Shown here: in pieces, positions 46,913 through 57,113 of the stretch
Layout: each line of letters begins with the position of its first letter
Position numbering within the stretch: the stretch's first letter is position 1
From: Chitinophagaceae bacterium
GTDB lineage: Bacteria > Bacteroidota > Bacteroidia > Chitinophagales > Chitinophagaceae
DNA: 64,000 nt
Assembly (NCBI GenBank): GCA_016722465.1
Contig: JADKJC010000001.1
Coordinates: forward strand, 1,302,001 to 1,366,000
Direction: 5' to 3'
Notes under the pieces: model-generated
Seen by the model: the letters and a program-made list of their open reading frames with translations, nothing else
The model's database searches: none
What the model was told of the DNA's origin: nothing
Made by a program: the position numbers and the translations under genes

Positions 46913-47704
46913 TTATTTACTGATTGAAAACAACCACGACATTAAAGTTGGTTCTGCAAATGCATTGTCCCAGCTGTTGTGATTAACGCCGGGATATAAT
47001 GAGAACTTTACATCAGCATTTATTTTTTGCAAAGCATCTACCATTTTTTGAGACCATTCCGGTGGCACTACGGCATCTGCGGCGCCATGAAAAACCCACC
47101 ATTTAACTTTTGTAAGCTTTGATGCTGTTGCCGGGTTTGCACCGCCGCAAATGGGAAATGCTGCTGCAAAAAGTTTGGGGTTTCTTCTCACTATTTCAAA
47201 AGTACCCATGCCTCCCATCGATAACCCGCCTACATAAATCTGTTTTTTATTAACGGGATAATCTTTAATTATCTTTTTAAGCAGCTGCTGTGCCAGGTCC
47301 ATTGCAATGGTTGGCTCACCTGCTTCCTGGAAATAAAAACTTCTATTGCCGGCAGAGTCTGCTTTGAATTGTATATTACTCCAGAAACTATTGGCAGGGC
47401 ATTGGGGAAAGACAACAATCGCAGGATATTTTTCCCTGATGCTGTCTGTTAAGAACAAGCCACTGCCATGCACCAGCTGGTTCTCATTATCATTGCCTCT
47501 TTCACCAGCCCCATGCAACAATAATATGAATGGGTATTTTTTGGATGGATCATAATTTAAGGGAAGTAAAATACGGTAGGGCATCGTGTCATTATTCACT
47601 ACAAGTATTTCCTTTTTGTACAGGGATTTATCCTGTGCGGAGAGGTTAATACTTACAAATATCAATACCACCAGTAAGATTATTTTATTTTTCATTTTCT
47701 TCAA
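46913..47704 (-). CDS. Secreted alpha/beta-hydrolase esterase (CE1/dienelactone-like)
   Basis: A 263-residue protein with signal peptide ending NLSAQ (about residue 24). Catalytic triad: Ser in GGLSMGGMGTF, Asp in HGAADAVVPPEW and His in PGVNHNSWDNAF; the oxyanion loop is LLLHGAGERGND. This fits polysaccharide esterases that remove acyl or feruloyl groups, and phospholipase/carboxylesterase types. Its start overlaps the stop of the GH97 gene by 4 bp (ATGA), so translation is probably coupled. Confidence 0.88.
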   Translation of the reverse strand: MKKMKNKIILLVVLIFVSINLSAQDKSLYKKEILVVNNDTMPYRILLPLNYDPSKKYPFILLLHGAGERGNDNENQLVHGSGLFLTDSIREKYPAIVVFPQCPANSFWSNIQFKADSAGNRSFYFQEAGEPTIAMDLAQQLLKKIIKDYPVNKKQIYVGGLSMGGMGTFEIVRRNPKLFAAAFPICGGANPATASKLTKVKWWVFHGAADAVVPPEWSQKMVDALQKINADVKFSLYPGVNHNSWDNAFAEPTLMSWLFSISK

Positions 47705-49680
47705 TTTTTTTTCTTTGATAATTTCAATACAAATCCGCCTCCCGGTGCCATTTTCACATTCAGCATCGTTTTATTTTCAACATTGAATTTCTTTATCTCA
47801 TAATCGGCTGGATAATTTTCCGCATTTACACCATCCGCACAATATGTAGCTTCGTAAATACCAGTATCTAAAAAGCCGGTTGATAAAAGCATTTCTCTTG
47901 CAGTCCAGTCCGTCATACCACCAATATACCAGTCATCTCCTTTTTTTCTTGCAGTGATGATATAGTCTGAAATTGCTGCATCCAATATTTTTGTTTCATC
48001 CCATGTAGTGGGAATATCACCCAGCAGTTTCATGAATTCCGGCTCCATCAATCCCTGTGATGGATTGCCGGAGAAAATTTGTATCGGGCTATCGTACACC
48101 ACAAACATGGCAAGCTGGTGGCACCTTGTTCCCTGGCTCATTACTTTTTTACCGATTGGCCTGAACTGCTCCTTAGTAGCATTGTCTAAAATCCCTGGTT
48201 CATAATCCATCGGGCCAGACAGCATTCGGGTAAAAGGCAAGGTCACATCATGTTCAGGTGTAGGCTTGTCGCTCCAGATATTGTATTCAGAACCGAGTAC
48301 GCCTTCTCTTGTAATGGCATTGGGCCAGGTGCGGTTAAATCCTTTTGGAGGAAAAGCACCATGAAACATGATCATGATTTTTTTATCAGCACAGGCTTTT
48401 GCAATGCGGTGATAAAAATTAATCATCGGCTGATCATCACGGTCCATAAAATCGGTCATAATAAAATCAACACCCCATTTATTGAACTGACCCAGTGCAC
48501 TGTCTAATTGCTTATCCAGTGTGGAGCACAATGTCCACATGCTTATTTTAATACCTTTGCTTTTTGCATACGCTGAAATCGTATCCATATTGATGGCGGG
48601 GTTAATACCGAACAGGTTTTTGTAATCGCTCCAGACTGCATCCATCATAATTCTCTGTAACCCGAATTTTTTTGCAAAATCGATGTAGTATTTATAAGTA
48701 GCAGTGTTCACCCCACTTTTAAAATCAACGTTGAATAAATTGATGCCAATGATCCACTCATCTGTTCCCTTGCCGGGATTAATCCAGGAGGCATCTTTGA
48801 GCCTGGAGGGGGAAGCCAGCCGGTAAACCATATCATTGCCGGGCAGATCTTTGTCTGCTGCAGCAATCATCAACACCCTCCAGGGGAAACTGCGGGTGCC
48901 TGTTGTTTTAGCGATATAGTTCGCCCGTTGTGTAACCACTTCCTGTGGAAATTCACCATCCGTCATGTTGGTATGTAATGGATAGGGTGCAAAAGTTCCT
49001 TTGATTGCATTGGTTCCTGTTCCCGAAAGAAACATTCCTGGATAATCTTCCAAATCAGATTCAGTGACTGCAATTTTAACTTCAGTACCGCTGCCAACTA
49101 ACACCGGCGAATAGGCCAATGATTTTTCTGTTAAACTGTCAATTGTTTTTAATTGATAGAGTTCTTCAAAACTGGTATGATAGCGGTCTGTTCTTTGCCC
49201 CGGATCGATGAGCGGCAACAGTATTTTTTTGTTGGGCTGAAAAGAAAAAATAGCTGTTTCACTACTGACTGTAATGGAATCTTTAAATCCTGTAACGATC
49301 CTGTACGCAACGCCATCATCATATACACGGAACAATAAAGTATAGGGCTCCTTCAACCGAATAGTCAATTGGTTGTAATGATCTGGAATGAATTTTCGTT
49401 TTTCCGGTACCGGTGAAATGATTACTTCATCAATAACTTCCAGCTTGCTGCTCCTGATCTTTATATTCTCTGAAAGGCTTTTATGCCCGGCGACATTTAT
49501 ATCGATGAAGGATGGCTGCAGTATGAATTCATTATTATACTGAACAGTGTAACTTATTTTCTTTTCGAAGTGAACCGTTACCGTAATTTTTTTATCAGGA
49601 GAACATACCTGTAAGCTATCTGCTGCAAACAGGTATGCACCTGTTTGCAGCAGCATGAATAAAATAATAACTGGTTTCAT
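47701..49680 (-). CDS. GH97 glycoside hydrolase
   Basis: A 659-residue secreted enzyme with signal peptide ending LFAADS. Domains: N-terminal beta-sandwich (SPDKKITVTVHFEKKISYTV), TIM barrel with FIMTDFMDRDDQPM and IMIMFHGAFPPKGFNRTWPN, and a C-terminal beta domain. The Asp in DFMDRDDQ is the likely nucleophile of the retaining branch (alpha-galactosidase type), unlike the inverting SusB alpha-glucosidases. This is inference from the motif. A second GH97 is at 55123. It lies 34 bp after GH30. Confidence 0.9.
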   Translation of the reverse strand: MKPVIILFMLLQTGAYLFAADSLQVCSPDKKITVTVHFEKKISYTVQYNNEFILQPSFIDINVAGHKSLSENIKIRSSKLEVIDEVIISPVPEKRKFIPDHYNQLTIRLKEPYTLLFRVYDDGVAYRIVTGFKDSITVSSETAIFSFQPNKKILLPLIDPGQRTDRYHTSFEELYQLKTIDSLTEKSLAYSPVLVGSGTEVKIAVTESDLEDYPGMFLSGTGTNAIKGTFAPYPLHTNMTDGEFPQEVVTQRANYIAKTTGTRSFPWRVLMIAAADKDLPGNDMVYRLASPSRLKDASWINPGKGTDEWIIGINLFNVDFKSGVNTATYKYYIDFAKKFGLQRIMMDAVWSDYKNLFGINPAINMDTISAYAKSKGIKISMWTLCSTLDKQLDSALGQFNKWGVDFIMTDFMDRDDQPMINFYHRIAKACADKKIMIMFHGAFPPKGFNRTWPNAITREGVLGSEYNIWSDKPTPEHDVTLPFTRMLSGPMDYEPGILDNATKEQFRPIGKKVMSQGTRCHQLAMFVVYDSPIQIFSGNPSQGLMEPEFMKLLGDIPTTWDETKILDAAISDYIITARKKGDDWYIGGMTDWTAREMLLSTGFLDTGIYEATYCADGVNAENYPADYEIKKFNVENKTMLNVKMAPGGGFVLKLSKKKN

Positions 49681-49714
49681 TTTTTAAGATAACCTGCTTA
49701 TAAAAACTTTGCAA

Positions 49715-51169
49715 TTAAAACAGCAGCGTAGAAATAGAATGTGGCAATGCATTCAATTCAGCAGCCTTTCCTTTTATCCATAAATAATAGGGAGTTGCAG
49801 CATCGCTTTGATTCATCACTACTACAACCGTTGTTCCATCCGGATTTCTGAAAGCAGTGGTGAGCAACTGGCTGCGGCTCGCCGCACTGGTAATTCTTTT
49901 AGCACCCGGCTGAATGTATTTTGAGAATTGCCCGATATAATAATAAGCATTGGTGTAAATCAGTTCACCTGTTTTGGTATCAGCATGTACAGGCGCAAAA
50001 CAAAAATTACCCACGTGGTTAGGGCCACCGGTTTCATCGAGCAGAATATTCCAATCGGTAAAACCTCCCATGCCATTGTTAAAATCATTGATCATGGACT
50101 TGCCGTATCTTTCACCCAGCTTCCAGTCATTTACACGGCTCATCTCAAATCTTTCCACGCAACCTTCTGTAAACAGGATATTTTTATCAGGATAGGCTTC
50201 GTGTACACGTTTTACATTTTCATACATGGGTTCTCCGCCACTCCAGTTTTCGTACCAGTGAAAGCCAATACCCCAGGCATACCGGGAAGCCTGGGGATCA
50301 TCAAAATAAGTTTGTGCCCGCTGGAACATCAGGTCACGGTTGTGGTCCCACACTATGATCTTCCTGCTTTTCAACCCGGCTTTTTCCATCGTTGGGCCGA
50401 GATTGTTCTTTAAAAAATCTCTTTCTTCTTCTGCAGAATAAATACAGCTTTCCCAGCGCTGCTTTGCCATGGGCTCGTTCTGGATACTGATGGCCCAGAC
50501 CGGCATACCTTCTTTTTCGTATGCTTTAATGAACTTAACAAAGTGGTTGGCCCAGCTGGCATAATAATCTTTTTTCAAATGGCCCCCCTGCAGGATATCG
50601 TTGTTGTCTTTCATAAATGCAGGTGGGCTCCATGGGCTTGCAAACAAATTTAATTTACCGCCTGCTGCAGCCATGGCTGCCTTGATAAAAGGAATTTTAA
50701 ATTTGCGGTCTGGAGCGATATCAAATGTATTCAGCTCTTTATCGTTTTCCTGCACATACATATAACTGCTGCTGCTGAAATCGCAGCTGGCAATATTAGT
50801 TCTGCCAACAGTATAACCAATGCCTGCTGTTTTATTGAAATAGGCTTTTAATAATTCCTCCTGTTTTGCTGCAGGCAGTTTGGCCCAGGTTTCTGCAGCT
50901 GCATCCGTTAAAGCCCCACCAATCCCCAAGAATGTCTGATAGGTTTTATTAGGGTCAACAAACACACAGACCTGTGTTTCGAAAGGCTGGCCCATTGCTT
51001 TAAACTCAGCCGTGCCATTGGCTGATAATTTAAGGCCGGTATTTTCAGCAGTGGTGTACACGGTTACTTTTTTCCCTGCGGTGGAAAATGCTTTAGGCTT
51101 TGCAACCTGTGCTGTACTGATGCTGCAAAAAAATAGTAACAGCAACGAAGCAGTGATTTGTCTTTTCAT
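49715..51169 (-). CDS. GH30 family glycosidase
   Basis: A 484-residue secreted enzyme with signal peptide ending ISTAQ (residue 21). The barrel has FLGIGGALTDAAAETW near residue 80, acid/base Glu in AISIQNEPMAKQRW, and nucleophile Glu in NILFTEGCVERF. The C-terminal beta-sandwich closes with VVVVMNQSDAATPYYLWIKG. GH30 members cleave beta-1,6-glucan, glucosylceramide or xylan; with GH3 next door, beta-1,6-glucan is plausible. It is about 150 bp after another GH30. Confidence 0.92.
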   Translation of the reverse strand: MKRQITASLLLLFFCSISTAQVAKPKAFSTAGKKVTVYTTAENTGLKLSANGTAEFKAMGQPFETQVCVFVDPNKTYQTFLGIGGALTDAAAETWAKLPAAKQEELLKAYFNKTAGIGYTVGRTNIASCDFSSSSYMYVQENDKELNTFDIAPDRKFKIPFIKAAMAAAGGKLNLFASPWSPPAFMKDNNDILQGGHLKKDYYASWANHFVKFIKAYEKEGMPVWAISIQNEPMAKQRWESCIYSAEEERDFLKNNLGPTMEKAGLKSRKIIVWDHNRDLMFQRAQTYFDDPQASRYAWGIGFHWYENWSGGEPMYENVKRVHEAYPDKNILFTEGCVERFEMSRVNDWKLGERYGKSMINDFNNGMGGFTDWNILLDETGGPNHVGNFCFAPVHADTKTGELIYTNAYYYIGQFSKYIQPGAKRITSAASRSQLLTTAFRNPDGTTVVVVMNQSDAATPYYLWIKGKAAELNALPHSISTLLF

Positions 51170-51273
51170 TTATTGAGATTTATTGATATGGAAAATAGAA
51201 TACTCAATTTTTTTAAAATCAATCTTGATGTTAGCGGATGAAAAAATATCCATTAGTACAAGAGTGCGACGCA

Positions 51274-51308
51274 ACGATGATGCCATAAAAAACTAAAGTT
51301 GGTATCAG
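51274..51308 (-). repeat. Short dispersed repeat, copy 2
   Basis: ACGATGATGCCAT, 14 nt, GGTATCAG on the plus strand, as at 33989-34022. It lies between the two GH30 genes, 12 bp after the stop of the upstream one. Confidence 0.45.
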
Positions 51309-51320
51309 TATTTAAAAATA

Positions 51321-52772
51321 TTACCAGATAAATGTTCCGGCACTTGATGCAGGCAACGATACCACCGCCCATTTTGTTTTGTAACGGATGTTAAACGAAG
51401 TAGTGGTACCGGCTTCATTCAATACCAGCAATACTTTTTTACCATCCGGCCTTTTGAAAGCAACGTTGGGCAGGTTGGTTACTACATTGCTGCTGATACG
51501 TACCGAACCCGCCGGTACAAACTTTGATGCCTGTGCCACGATATAATACCCAACATTCCTGCTGTATCCCGTTCCGATTGTGATAGCTCCTTTGCATTCT
51601 GTACAGCCGCCCAATGTATGGGGGTTGTAAGTGGGGTCACTTGCCAGGTTCCATTCCAGTGCCACTTTGCTCCAGTTTCGCATAGAGCCGATGATCACAT
51701 TCTTTACATGCCACATAAAGTCGCCGTCAAAACTGCCATTGGCACCGGTCCATTGTTCGGTGAAATACAAATTCTTATCCGCATGAGCGTTGTGTACTGT
51801 GGTGAGCGCACTTATATCGCCGCCATACAAATGAAAGGCGCTGCCGTCAATAAATGCTTTGGCTTCCGGGTCATTCAATACGGTAATGGGATAGTTGGGA
51901 TTGTCACAGTTGTGATCCCATACAATGATCTTGGTATTGATAGCAGCGGCCTGGAATGCAGGCCCGATGTTTGTTTTTACAAACGCTGCCTGCTGAGCAG
52001 CAGACATTACCATACTTGGATTGTTGCCCCCATGCTGTGGTTCGTTCTGTAATGTAACCGCATCGATGGTTATACCTTTTGCTTTCATGGCCTGGATATA
52101 TTTTACAAAGTAGTTAGCATATACCCCGTAATACTGCGGCAATAAACTTCCACCCATTGAACTGCCATTGTCTTTCATCCAAACGGGCGGACTCCAGGGA
52201 GAACCAAGTATCTTGATATTTGGGTTGATGGCAATGATTTCTTTCAATAAAGGCACCAGGTCTACCGTATCCAGCGACAGGCTGAAATTAACAAGGTTCA
52301 CATCAGTTTGCCCTGCAGGCATATCATCATAACTGAATACTGATGCACTGAGATCAGAAGCACCGATGCTCACCCGCAGATAACTGATGCCAATGCCGGT
52401 AACCCCTGTTCCAAATAATTCCTGTAGCAAGCTTGCTTTTTCTGCAGTGCTTAAATGATTAATGAGTGATGCACTGCCCCCCGTAAGTGTATAACCAAAG
52501 CCATCCACTGTTTGAAATGCCTGTACACTGTCCACATCAATAAAAGCATTTGAATTATTAACAGTACCAAAAGAGCGGATACCGGTTTGTTTTTGTAATA
52601 ACTGTCCCTGGTTAGCCGTTGTGATCCACAATTCCACATCATTGGTACCCGTGGTTACCGGTGGTGTTGGTGGCACAAGTGGGGGTGTTGTTTTTTTTGA
52701 ACAAGAACAGGCAAATGCAAATAACATTACCCCAGATATTAAGAGTGCCGGTAAAAAGTACTTTGTTTTCAT
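51321..52772 (-). CDS. GH30 family glycosidase, lipoprotein
   Basis: A 483-residue enzyme with a lipobox ending at Cys22 (VMLFAFACSC) and a Pro/Thr linker after it, so it is probably surface-anchored while the neighbouring GH30 is soluble. Catalytic acid/base Glu is in VTLQNEPQHGGN and nucleophile Glu in NLYFTEQWTGANG. GFGYTLTGGSASLINHLS is the conserved N-terminal barrel motif. Sequence likeness to the other GH30 is only partial, so the pair may cleave the chain at different stages. It lies 33 bp after GH3. Confidence 0.92.
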   Translation of the reverse strand: MKTKYFLPALLISGVMLFAFACSCSKKTTPPLVPPTPPVTTGTNDVELWITTANQGQLLQKQTGIRSFGTVNNSNAFIDVDSVQAFQTVDGFGYTLTGGSASLINHLSTAEKASLLQELFGTGVTGIGISYLRVSIGASDLSASVFSYDDMPAGQTDVNLVNFSLSLDTVDLVPLLKEIIAINPNIKILGSPWSPPVWMKDNGSSMGGSLLPQYYGVYANYFVKYIQAMKAKGITIDAVTLQNEPQHGGNNPSMVMSAAQQAAFVKTNIGPAFQAAAINTKIIVWDHNCDNPNYPITVLNDPEAKAFIDGSAFHLYGGDISALTTVHNAHADKNLYFTEQWTGANGSFDGDFMWHVKNVIIGSMRNWSKVALEWNLASDPTYNPHTLGGCTECKGAITIGTGYSRNVGYYIVAQASKFVPAGSVRISSNVVTNLPNVAFKRPDGKKVLLVLNEAGTTTSFNIRYKTKWAVVSLPASSAGTFIW

Positions 52773-52805
52773 TGTTTCGTTTTTTATAGATACAGTTGCA
52801 GGTGA

Positions 52806-55100
52806 TTACAATAATTTAAAGGCCACTTCTTTTACATCACGGCTGTTGCCACCAATGAAGAGTTTAAAGTCACCCGGCTCTGCAACAAACTTCAGGTTGC
52901 TGTTATAAAACTTCAGGTCATTTACGCTGATGGTGAAAGTTACGGTTTTGCTTTCGCCTGCTTTCAGTTCAATTTTCTGGAAACCCTTTAATTCTTTTAC
53001 CGGGCGGGTGATGCTGCCGACCATATCACGGGTATACAATTGCACCACTTCTTTTCCATCCACTTTACTGTTGTTGGTAACAGTTACGGTGGCAGTGATG
53101 GTTTGTCCTGCTTTTAATGTATTGCTGCTGAGTTTTACATCGCTGTAATAAAAGTTGCTATAGCTCAGGCCATAACCAAAAGGATACACAGGGTCATTGC
53201 TTACATCTAAATAATTGCTGCGGAATTTTTCAAACCACTTGCCTTCACCCAATGGACGGCCCGTGTTTTTGTGGCTGTAGAAGATGGGCACCTGACCAAC
53301 GTTCTGGGGGAAGGTGGTACTTAATTTTCCGGAAGGGTTTACATCGCCAAACAATACATCCGCAATAGCAAAACCAGCTTCGCTGCCACCAAACCAAACA
53401 TTTAAAATAGCCGGAACATTTTCGTTTTCCCACTTAAGGGCCAATGGCCTTCCGGTAAATAATACCAGTACCACCGGCTTGCCTGTTTTCAGCAATGCCA
53501 TCAACAGTTCTTTTTGCGTTTGCGGAATTTCGATATCGCTGCGGCTGCTGCACTCGCCACTCATTTCTGCACTTTCGCCCAATGCGGCTACAATTACATC
53601 TGATTGTGAGGCAATACTGATGGCTTCATCCAATAATTGCTGTTTGGTTCTGCCATCACGGTCGAATGATTTACCAAACATACCGGCACGTTGTTCAAAC
53701 AAACTGTCATCATCTAAAAAAGATCCTTTTGCATAAGTGACCCTGGCACTGGTTCCCAGTACGCTCCGCAAGCCTTCCAGTACAGAGGTGGCTTTTGAAA
53801 AATCAGCCGCCACACTCCAGGTGCCTGGCATATTTTCTTTATTGTTACCCAATGGCCCGATCAATGCAATGCTTGCAGATTTTTTTATCGGTAAAATGTT
53901 GCCCTGGTTCTTCAGCAACACAAAACTTTGTGCGGCGATGGCCCTTGCTTCTTTGCGGTTGGCATCTGTAAATACTTCTTTGGCCGCCCTTTCTTCGTTG
54001 CAATAACGGTAAGGATCATCAAACAAACCGAGTTTATATTTTGCTTCCAGTATCCTGCGGCAGGCAGCATCAATCTGTGCTGTTGTTATTTTTCCTTCCT
54101 GCAATGATTTTTTTAGTGTGGTTAAAAAACCTTCCCCCACCATGTCCATATCAATACCTGCATTCAATGCCAAAGCGGAAACCTGTTTCAAATCCCCCAT
54201 GCCATGTGCTTCCATTTCGTTGATGCCGGTATAGTCTGTTACCACAAAGCCTTTAAAACCCCATTGCTTTCGCAATACATCGGTCATCAAAAATTTACTG
54301 CCGGTGGCTGGTATACCTTCCACTTCATTGAAAGAAGCCATCATACTGCCTGCGCCTGCATCGGCGGCAGCTTTATAAGGTGGTAAATATTCGTTGTACA
54401 TTCTTACCCTGCTCATATCAGTGGTATTGTAATCCCTTCCTGCTTCGGCAGCGCCATACATAGCATAGTGTTTTACACAGGCCATGATGTTGTTGTTTTT
54501 GTAAGTGCCATTTCCCTGGTAGCCTCTTACCATTGCTGCTGCTATTCGGCTTCCGAGATAAGCATCTTCGCCATTGCCTTCTGCAATACGGCCCCAGCGT
54601 GGATCACGGGCAATGTCTACCATCGGGCTGAATGTCCAGTTGATGCCATCGGCGCTTGCTTCCTGTGCTGCTATTTGTGCACTGCGTTCAATGACTTTCA
54701 TATCCCAGGTACAACTCAACCCTAACGGAATCGGGAATACGGTTTCATATCCGTGAATGACATCCATACCAAATATCATCGGGATTTTTAACCTCGTTTC
54801 TTCCACTGCCACTTTTTGTACGGCTTTTATTTTTGCCACCGATTTAATGTTGAACAAACCTCCTACCTGGCCATCTTTTATTTTCTTACCAATATCGGAA
54901 TTGGATGCCTGGCCGGTAACAATATCACCACTGCCCGGTAAATTTAATTGCCCGATTTTTTCATCCAGTGTCATCTTTTTCATCAATGCATCCACAAAAG
55001 TTTTCATTTTGGCCTCTGCAGGTTTTGCTGCCGGGGTAGTTTGTGCATTTACCAGCTGTCCGAAAGTAAATACTGCAAGTAATAACAGTGTTGATTTCAT
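52806..55100 (-). CDS. GH3 beta-glucosidase (BglX-like)
   Basis: A 764-residue periplasmic enzyme. Signal peptide ends QLVNAQ (residue 20). GH3 domains complete: FGMDVIHGYETVFPIPLG, MVDIARDPRWGRIAEGNGED, nucleophile Asp in GFKGFVVTDYTGINE, the C-terminal domain (ALIGPLGNNKENMPGTW; SGKLSTTFPQNVGQVP) and fibronectin-like end. Closely similar to the GH3 at 41122, but with an intact signal. It hydrolyses beta-glucosides to glucose. Spaced 22 bp after GH97 and 33 bp before GH30. Confidence 0.95.
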   Translation of the reverse strand: MKSTLLLLAVFTFGQLVNAQTTPAAKPAEAKMKTFVDALMKKMTLDEKIGQLNLPGSGDIVTGQASNSDIGKKIKDGQVGGLFNIKSVAKIKAVQKVAVEETRLKIPMIFGMDVIHGYETVFPIPLGLSCTWDMKVIERSAQIAAQEASADGINWTFSPMVDIARDPRWGRIAEGNGEDAYLGSRIAAAMVRGYQGNGTYKNNNIMACVKHYAMYGAAEAGRDYNTTDMSRVRMYNEYLPPYKAAADAGAGSMMASFNEVEGIPATGSKFLMTDVLRKQWGFKGFVVTDYTGINEMEAHGMGDLKQVSALALNAGIDMDMVGEGFLTTLKKSLQEGKITTAQIDAACRRILEAKYKLGLFDDPYRYCNEERAAKEVFTDANRKEARAIAAQSFVLLKNQGNILPIKKSASIALIGPLGNNKENMPGTWSVAADFSKATSVLEGLRSVLGTSARVTYAKGSFLDDDSLFEQRAGMFGKSFDRDGRTKQQLLDEAISIASQSDVIVAALGESAEMSGECSSRSDIEIPQTQKELLMALLKTGKPVVLVLFTGRPLALKWENENVPAILNVWFGGSEAGFAIADVLFGDVNPSGKLSTTFPQNVGQVPIFYSHKNTGRPLGEGKWFEKFRSNYLDVSNDPVYPFGYGLSYSNFYYSDVKLSSNTLKAGQTITATVTVTNNSKVDGKEVVQLYTRDMVGSITRPVKELKGFQKIELKAGESKTVTFTISVNDLKFYNSNLKFVAEPGDFKLFIGGNSRDVKEVAFKLL

Positions 55101-55122
55101 CGTTTATATTTTATTGTTCGAA

Positions 55123-57108
55123 TTAATTTTTATGCAAGATAATCACATTGCCGCCGCCTTTTGATAGTTTGATGCTGATAGTTTTTGAATTGGTTGTTTC
55201 AATGATTTCCTTTTCCAAATGATTAGGATTTACCTGCACATCTTCCCCATCACTGTAGATAGTAGCAGTATATTTCCCGGCCGGTAAAAAGCCAAGGTCA
55301 ATGTTTACTTCACGCTGTTCATGATTTGAAATGGTACCGATATACCAATCATTTCCCTTGCGCCTGGCAATTGAAACATACTGATCAATCTTAGCATCCG
55401 TTACATGTGTTTCATCCCAGGTGGTAGGTATGTGCTGCAATACTTCAAAGCCAGGCTGGCCAATATAAGCATCAGGGTAATCACACATCATACCCTGGTA
55501 ATTTTCCAGCACCACATACATGGCAAGCATGTGGCAACGGGTACCCATTACCAGCGGTCTTGTGTATTGTACTTTAAAAGGTTTTGCCAAAGAAGGAATT
55601 CCTGCTGCCCTGAAACCTCCTAAATGATAATCAGTAGAACCAGCGAGCATTCTTGTGAAAACAATATTCAAATCGGCATCGGGTGTAACAAGATCATTCC
55701 ATTTATCACACTCATAATTTAATGTACCTTCTCTTGTAAACTCGTTGGGATAAGTACGGCTTAAACCCGTTGGTTTGTATGCCCCATGAAACTGGATGTG
55801 CAAATGATGTGCTGCAGCCTTCTCTAAAATTTCTGTCTGTATGTTCACCATTTCCTGGTCGTCTCGATCCATAAAATCTACCATCATGCCACTCAATCCC
55901 CATGTTTCAAACACGGCAAAAGCGGTATCTAATTTTGGATACAGTGCTTTCCAGTGTACCCATACTCTTACTCCAACGCCTTTTGAATGGGCGTAATCAC
56001 AAACCTGTTTCATATCCAGCCATGCAACGGGTTTGGTTACATCTACATTATTTCCCGGCTGGTATCCATCACCATCATTCGTGTACCACTCATGTCCGTT
56101 TGCCTCCACTACAGTATGGTAAGCTATATTATTATCAGCACAGAAATCAATATAATATTTATTGGTTTCAAAATTATTCCCCGCTGCAAAAATTGTGTCG
56201 GGTATGATCGTACCATTCCACCAGGGGAAAGTAGTAGTGCCTGTTTTAATCCAGCTGGTTTCTTTTATTTTACATTCGGGACTTAGGGCTGTAAGAATGT
56301 TTGATTCTATTAAGGTGCCGATGCGGTTCCCGATCAGCATCACCCGCCATGGACTTTGATGCGGCAGTGTTGCTTTTACTTTTATGTCCCCGTTCCCTAA
56401 AGGGGTGGGCAATGGCGATAACTGGCTGATAAGTACTCCTTTTCTTTTTATCAAATACATTCCTGCATAATCAAGCAATGCTGCTTCTGTAATAGCCATG
56501 AATGTGTTGTTGGGAAACTGGAATAAAGCAGGCATATCCATCAATGTATCATCCTGTATTTTACTCAGTGGGCTGCTGGTATAAAGCCCTTCATGTGATG
56601 TAAGAAAATTTGGCAACAACAATGCTTTGATCGTTGGATCGCCTGCAACATTGAATTGTGTTTCTTCTTCCAGCAATGTAAAAGAATGTTTGCCTGGCTG
56701 AGCAGGAAATACATACCTGAATGCAATGCCCTCGTTAAAAGCTTTTACTTCAATGTTCACCAAATAATTTACGCCCTGCAAAAAGATCACTGCTTTTTTA
56801 TAGGCTTGTTTGACTGAGGATGTTTTACCAACAATAAGTTTATAATCATCTACCCCGGTAGAAATTTCCGGCACTTGCTTCATACTGCAATTTTCAAAAG
56901 GCTTTCCGTCATTAAATATCAAACTGAGTGAAGCGTTTTGAATGAGGGGTTGTTTGTTGTAAGCAACTGAATACTGTGGTTTATTTTTTTGTAGTGAAAA
57001 TGAAAAAATGATCCTGCCGTCCGGGGAAGACAGCTCCACTTTTTTTTGCGCCACAATACTGCAACAAAAAAAAAGGCTGGCGACCATCGTTATAATACTA
57101 ATTTTCAT
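55123..57108 (-). CDS. GH97 glycoside hydrolase, second copy
   Basis: A 661-residue secreted enzyme; signal peptide ends CCSIVAQ (residue 20). Same domain order as the GH97 at 47701: N-terminal beta-sandwich (SSPDGRIIFSFSLQKNKPQY), barrel with MMVDFMDRDDQEM and IQFHGAYKPTGLSRTYPNEF, C-terminal beta domain. The Asp in DFMDRDDQ again suggests the retaining, alpha-galactosidase-like branch. Spaced 5 bp after the SGNH gene, so cotranscribed. Confidence 0.92.
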   Translation of the reverse strand: MKISIITMVASLFFCCSIVAQKKVELSSPDGRIIFSFSLQKNKPQYSVAYNKQPLIQNASLSLIFNDGKPFENCSMKQVPEISTGVDDYKLIVGKTSSVKQAYKKAVIFLQGVNYLVNIEVKAFNEGIAFRYVFPAQPGKHSFTLLEEETQFNVAGDPTIKALLLPNFLTSHEGLYTSSPLSKIQDDTLMDMPALFQFPNNTFMAITEAALLDYAGMYLIKRKGVLISQLSPLPTPLGNGDIKVKATLPHQSPWRVMLIGNRIGTLIESNILTALSPECKIKETSWIKTGTTTFPWWNGTIIPDTIFAAGNNFETNKYYIDFCADNNIAYHTVVEANGHEWYTNDGDGYQPGNNVDVTKPVAWLDMKQVCDYAHSKGVGVRVWVHWKALYPKLDTAFAVFETWGLSGMMVDFMDRDDQEMVNIQTEILEKAAAHHLHIQFHGAYKPTGLSRTYPNEFTREGTLNYECDKWNDLVTPDADLNIVFTRMLAGSTDYHLGGFRAAGIPSLAKPFKVQYTRPLVMGTRCHMLAMYVVLENYQGMMCDYPDAYIGQPGFEVLQHIPTTWDETHVTDAKIDQYVSIARRKGNDWYIGTISNHEQREVNIDLGFLPAGKYTATIYSDGEDVQVNPNHLEKEIIETTNSKTISIKLSKGGGNVIILHKN

Positions 57109-57113
57109 ACTGC

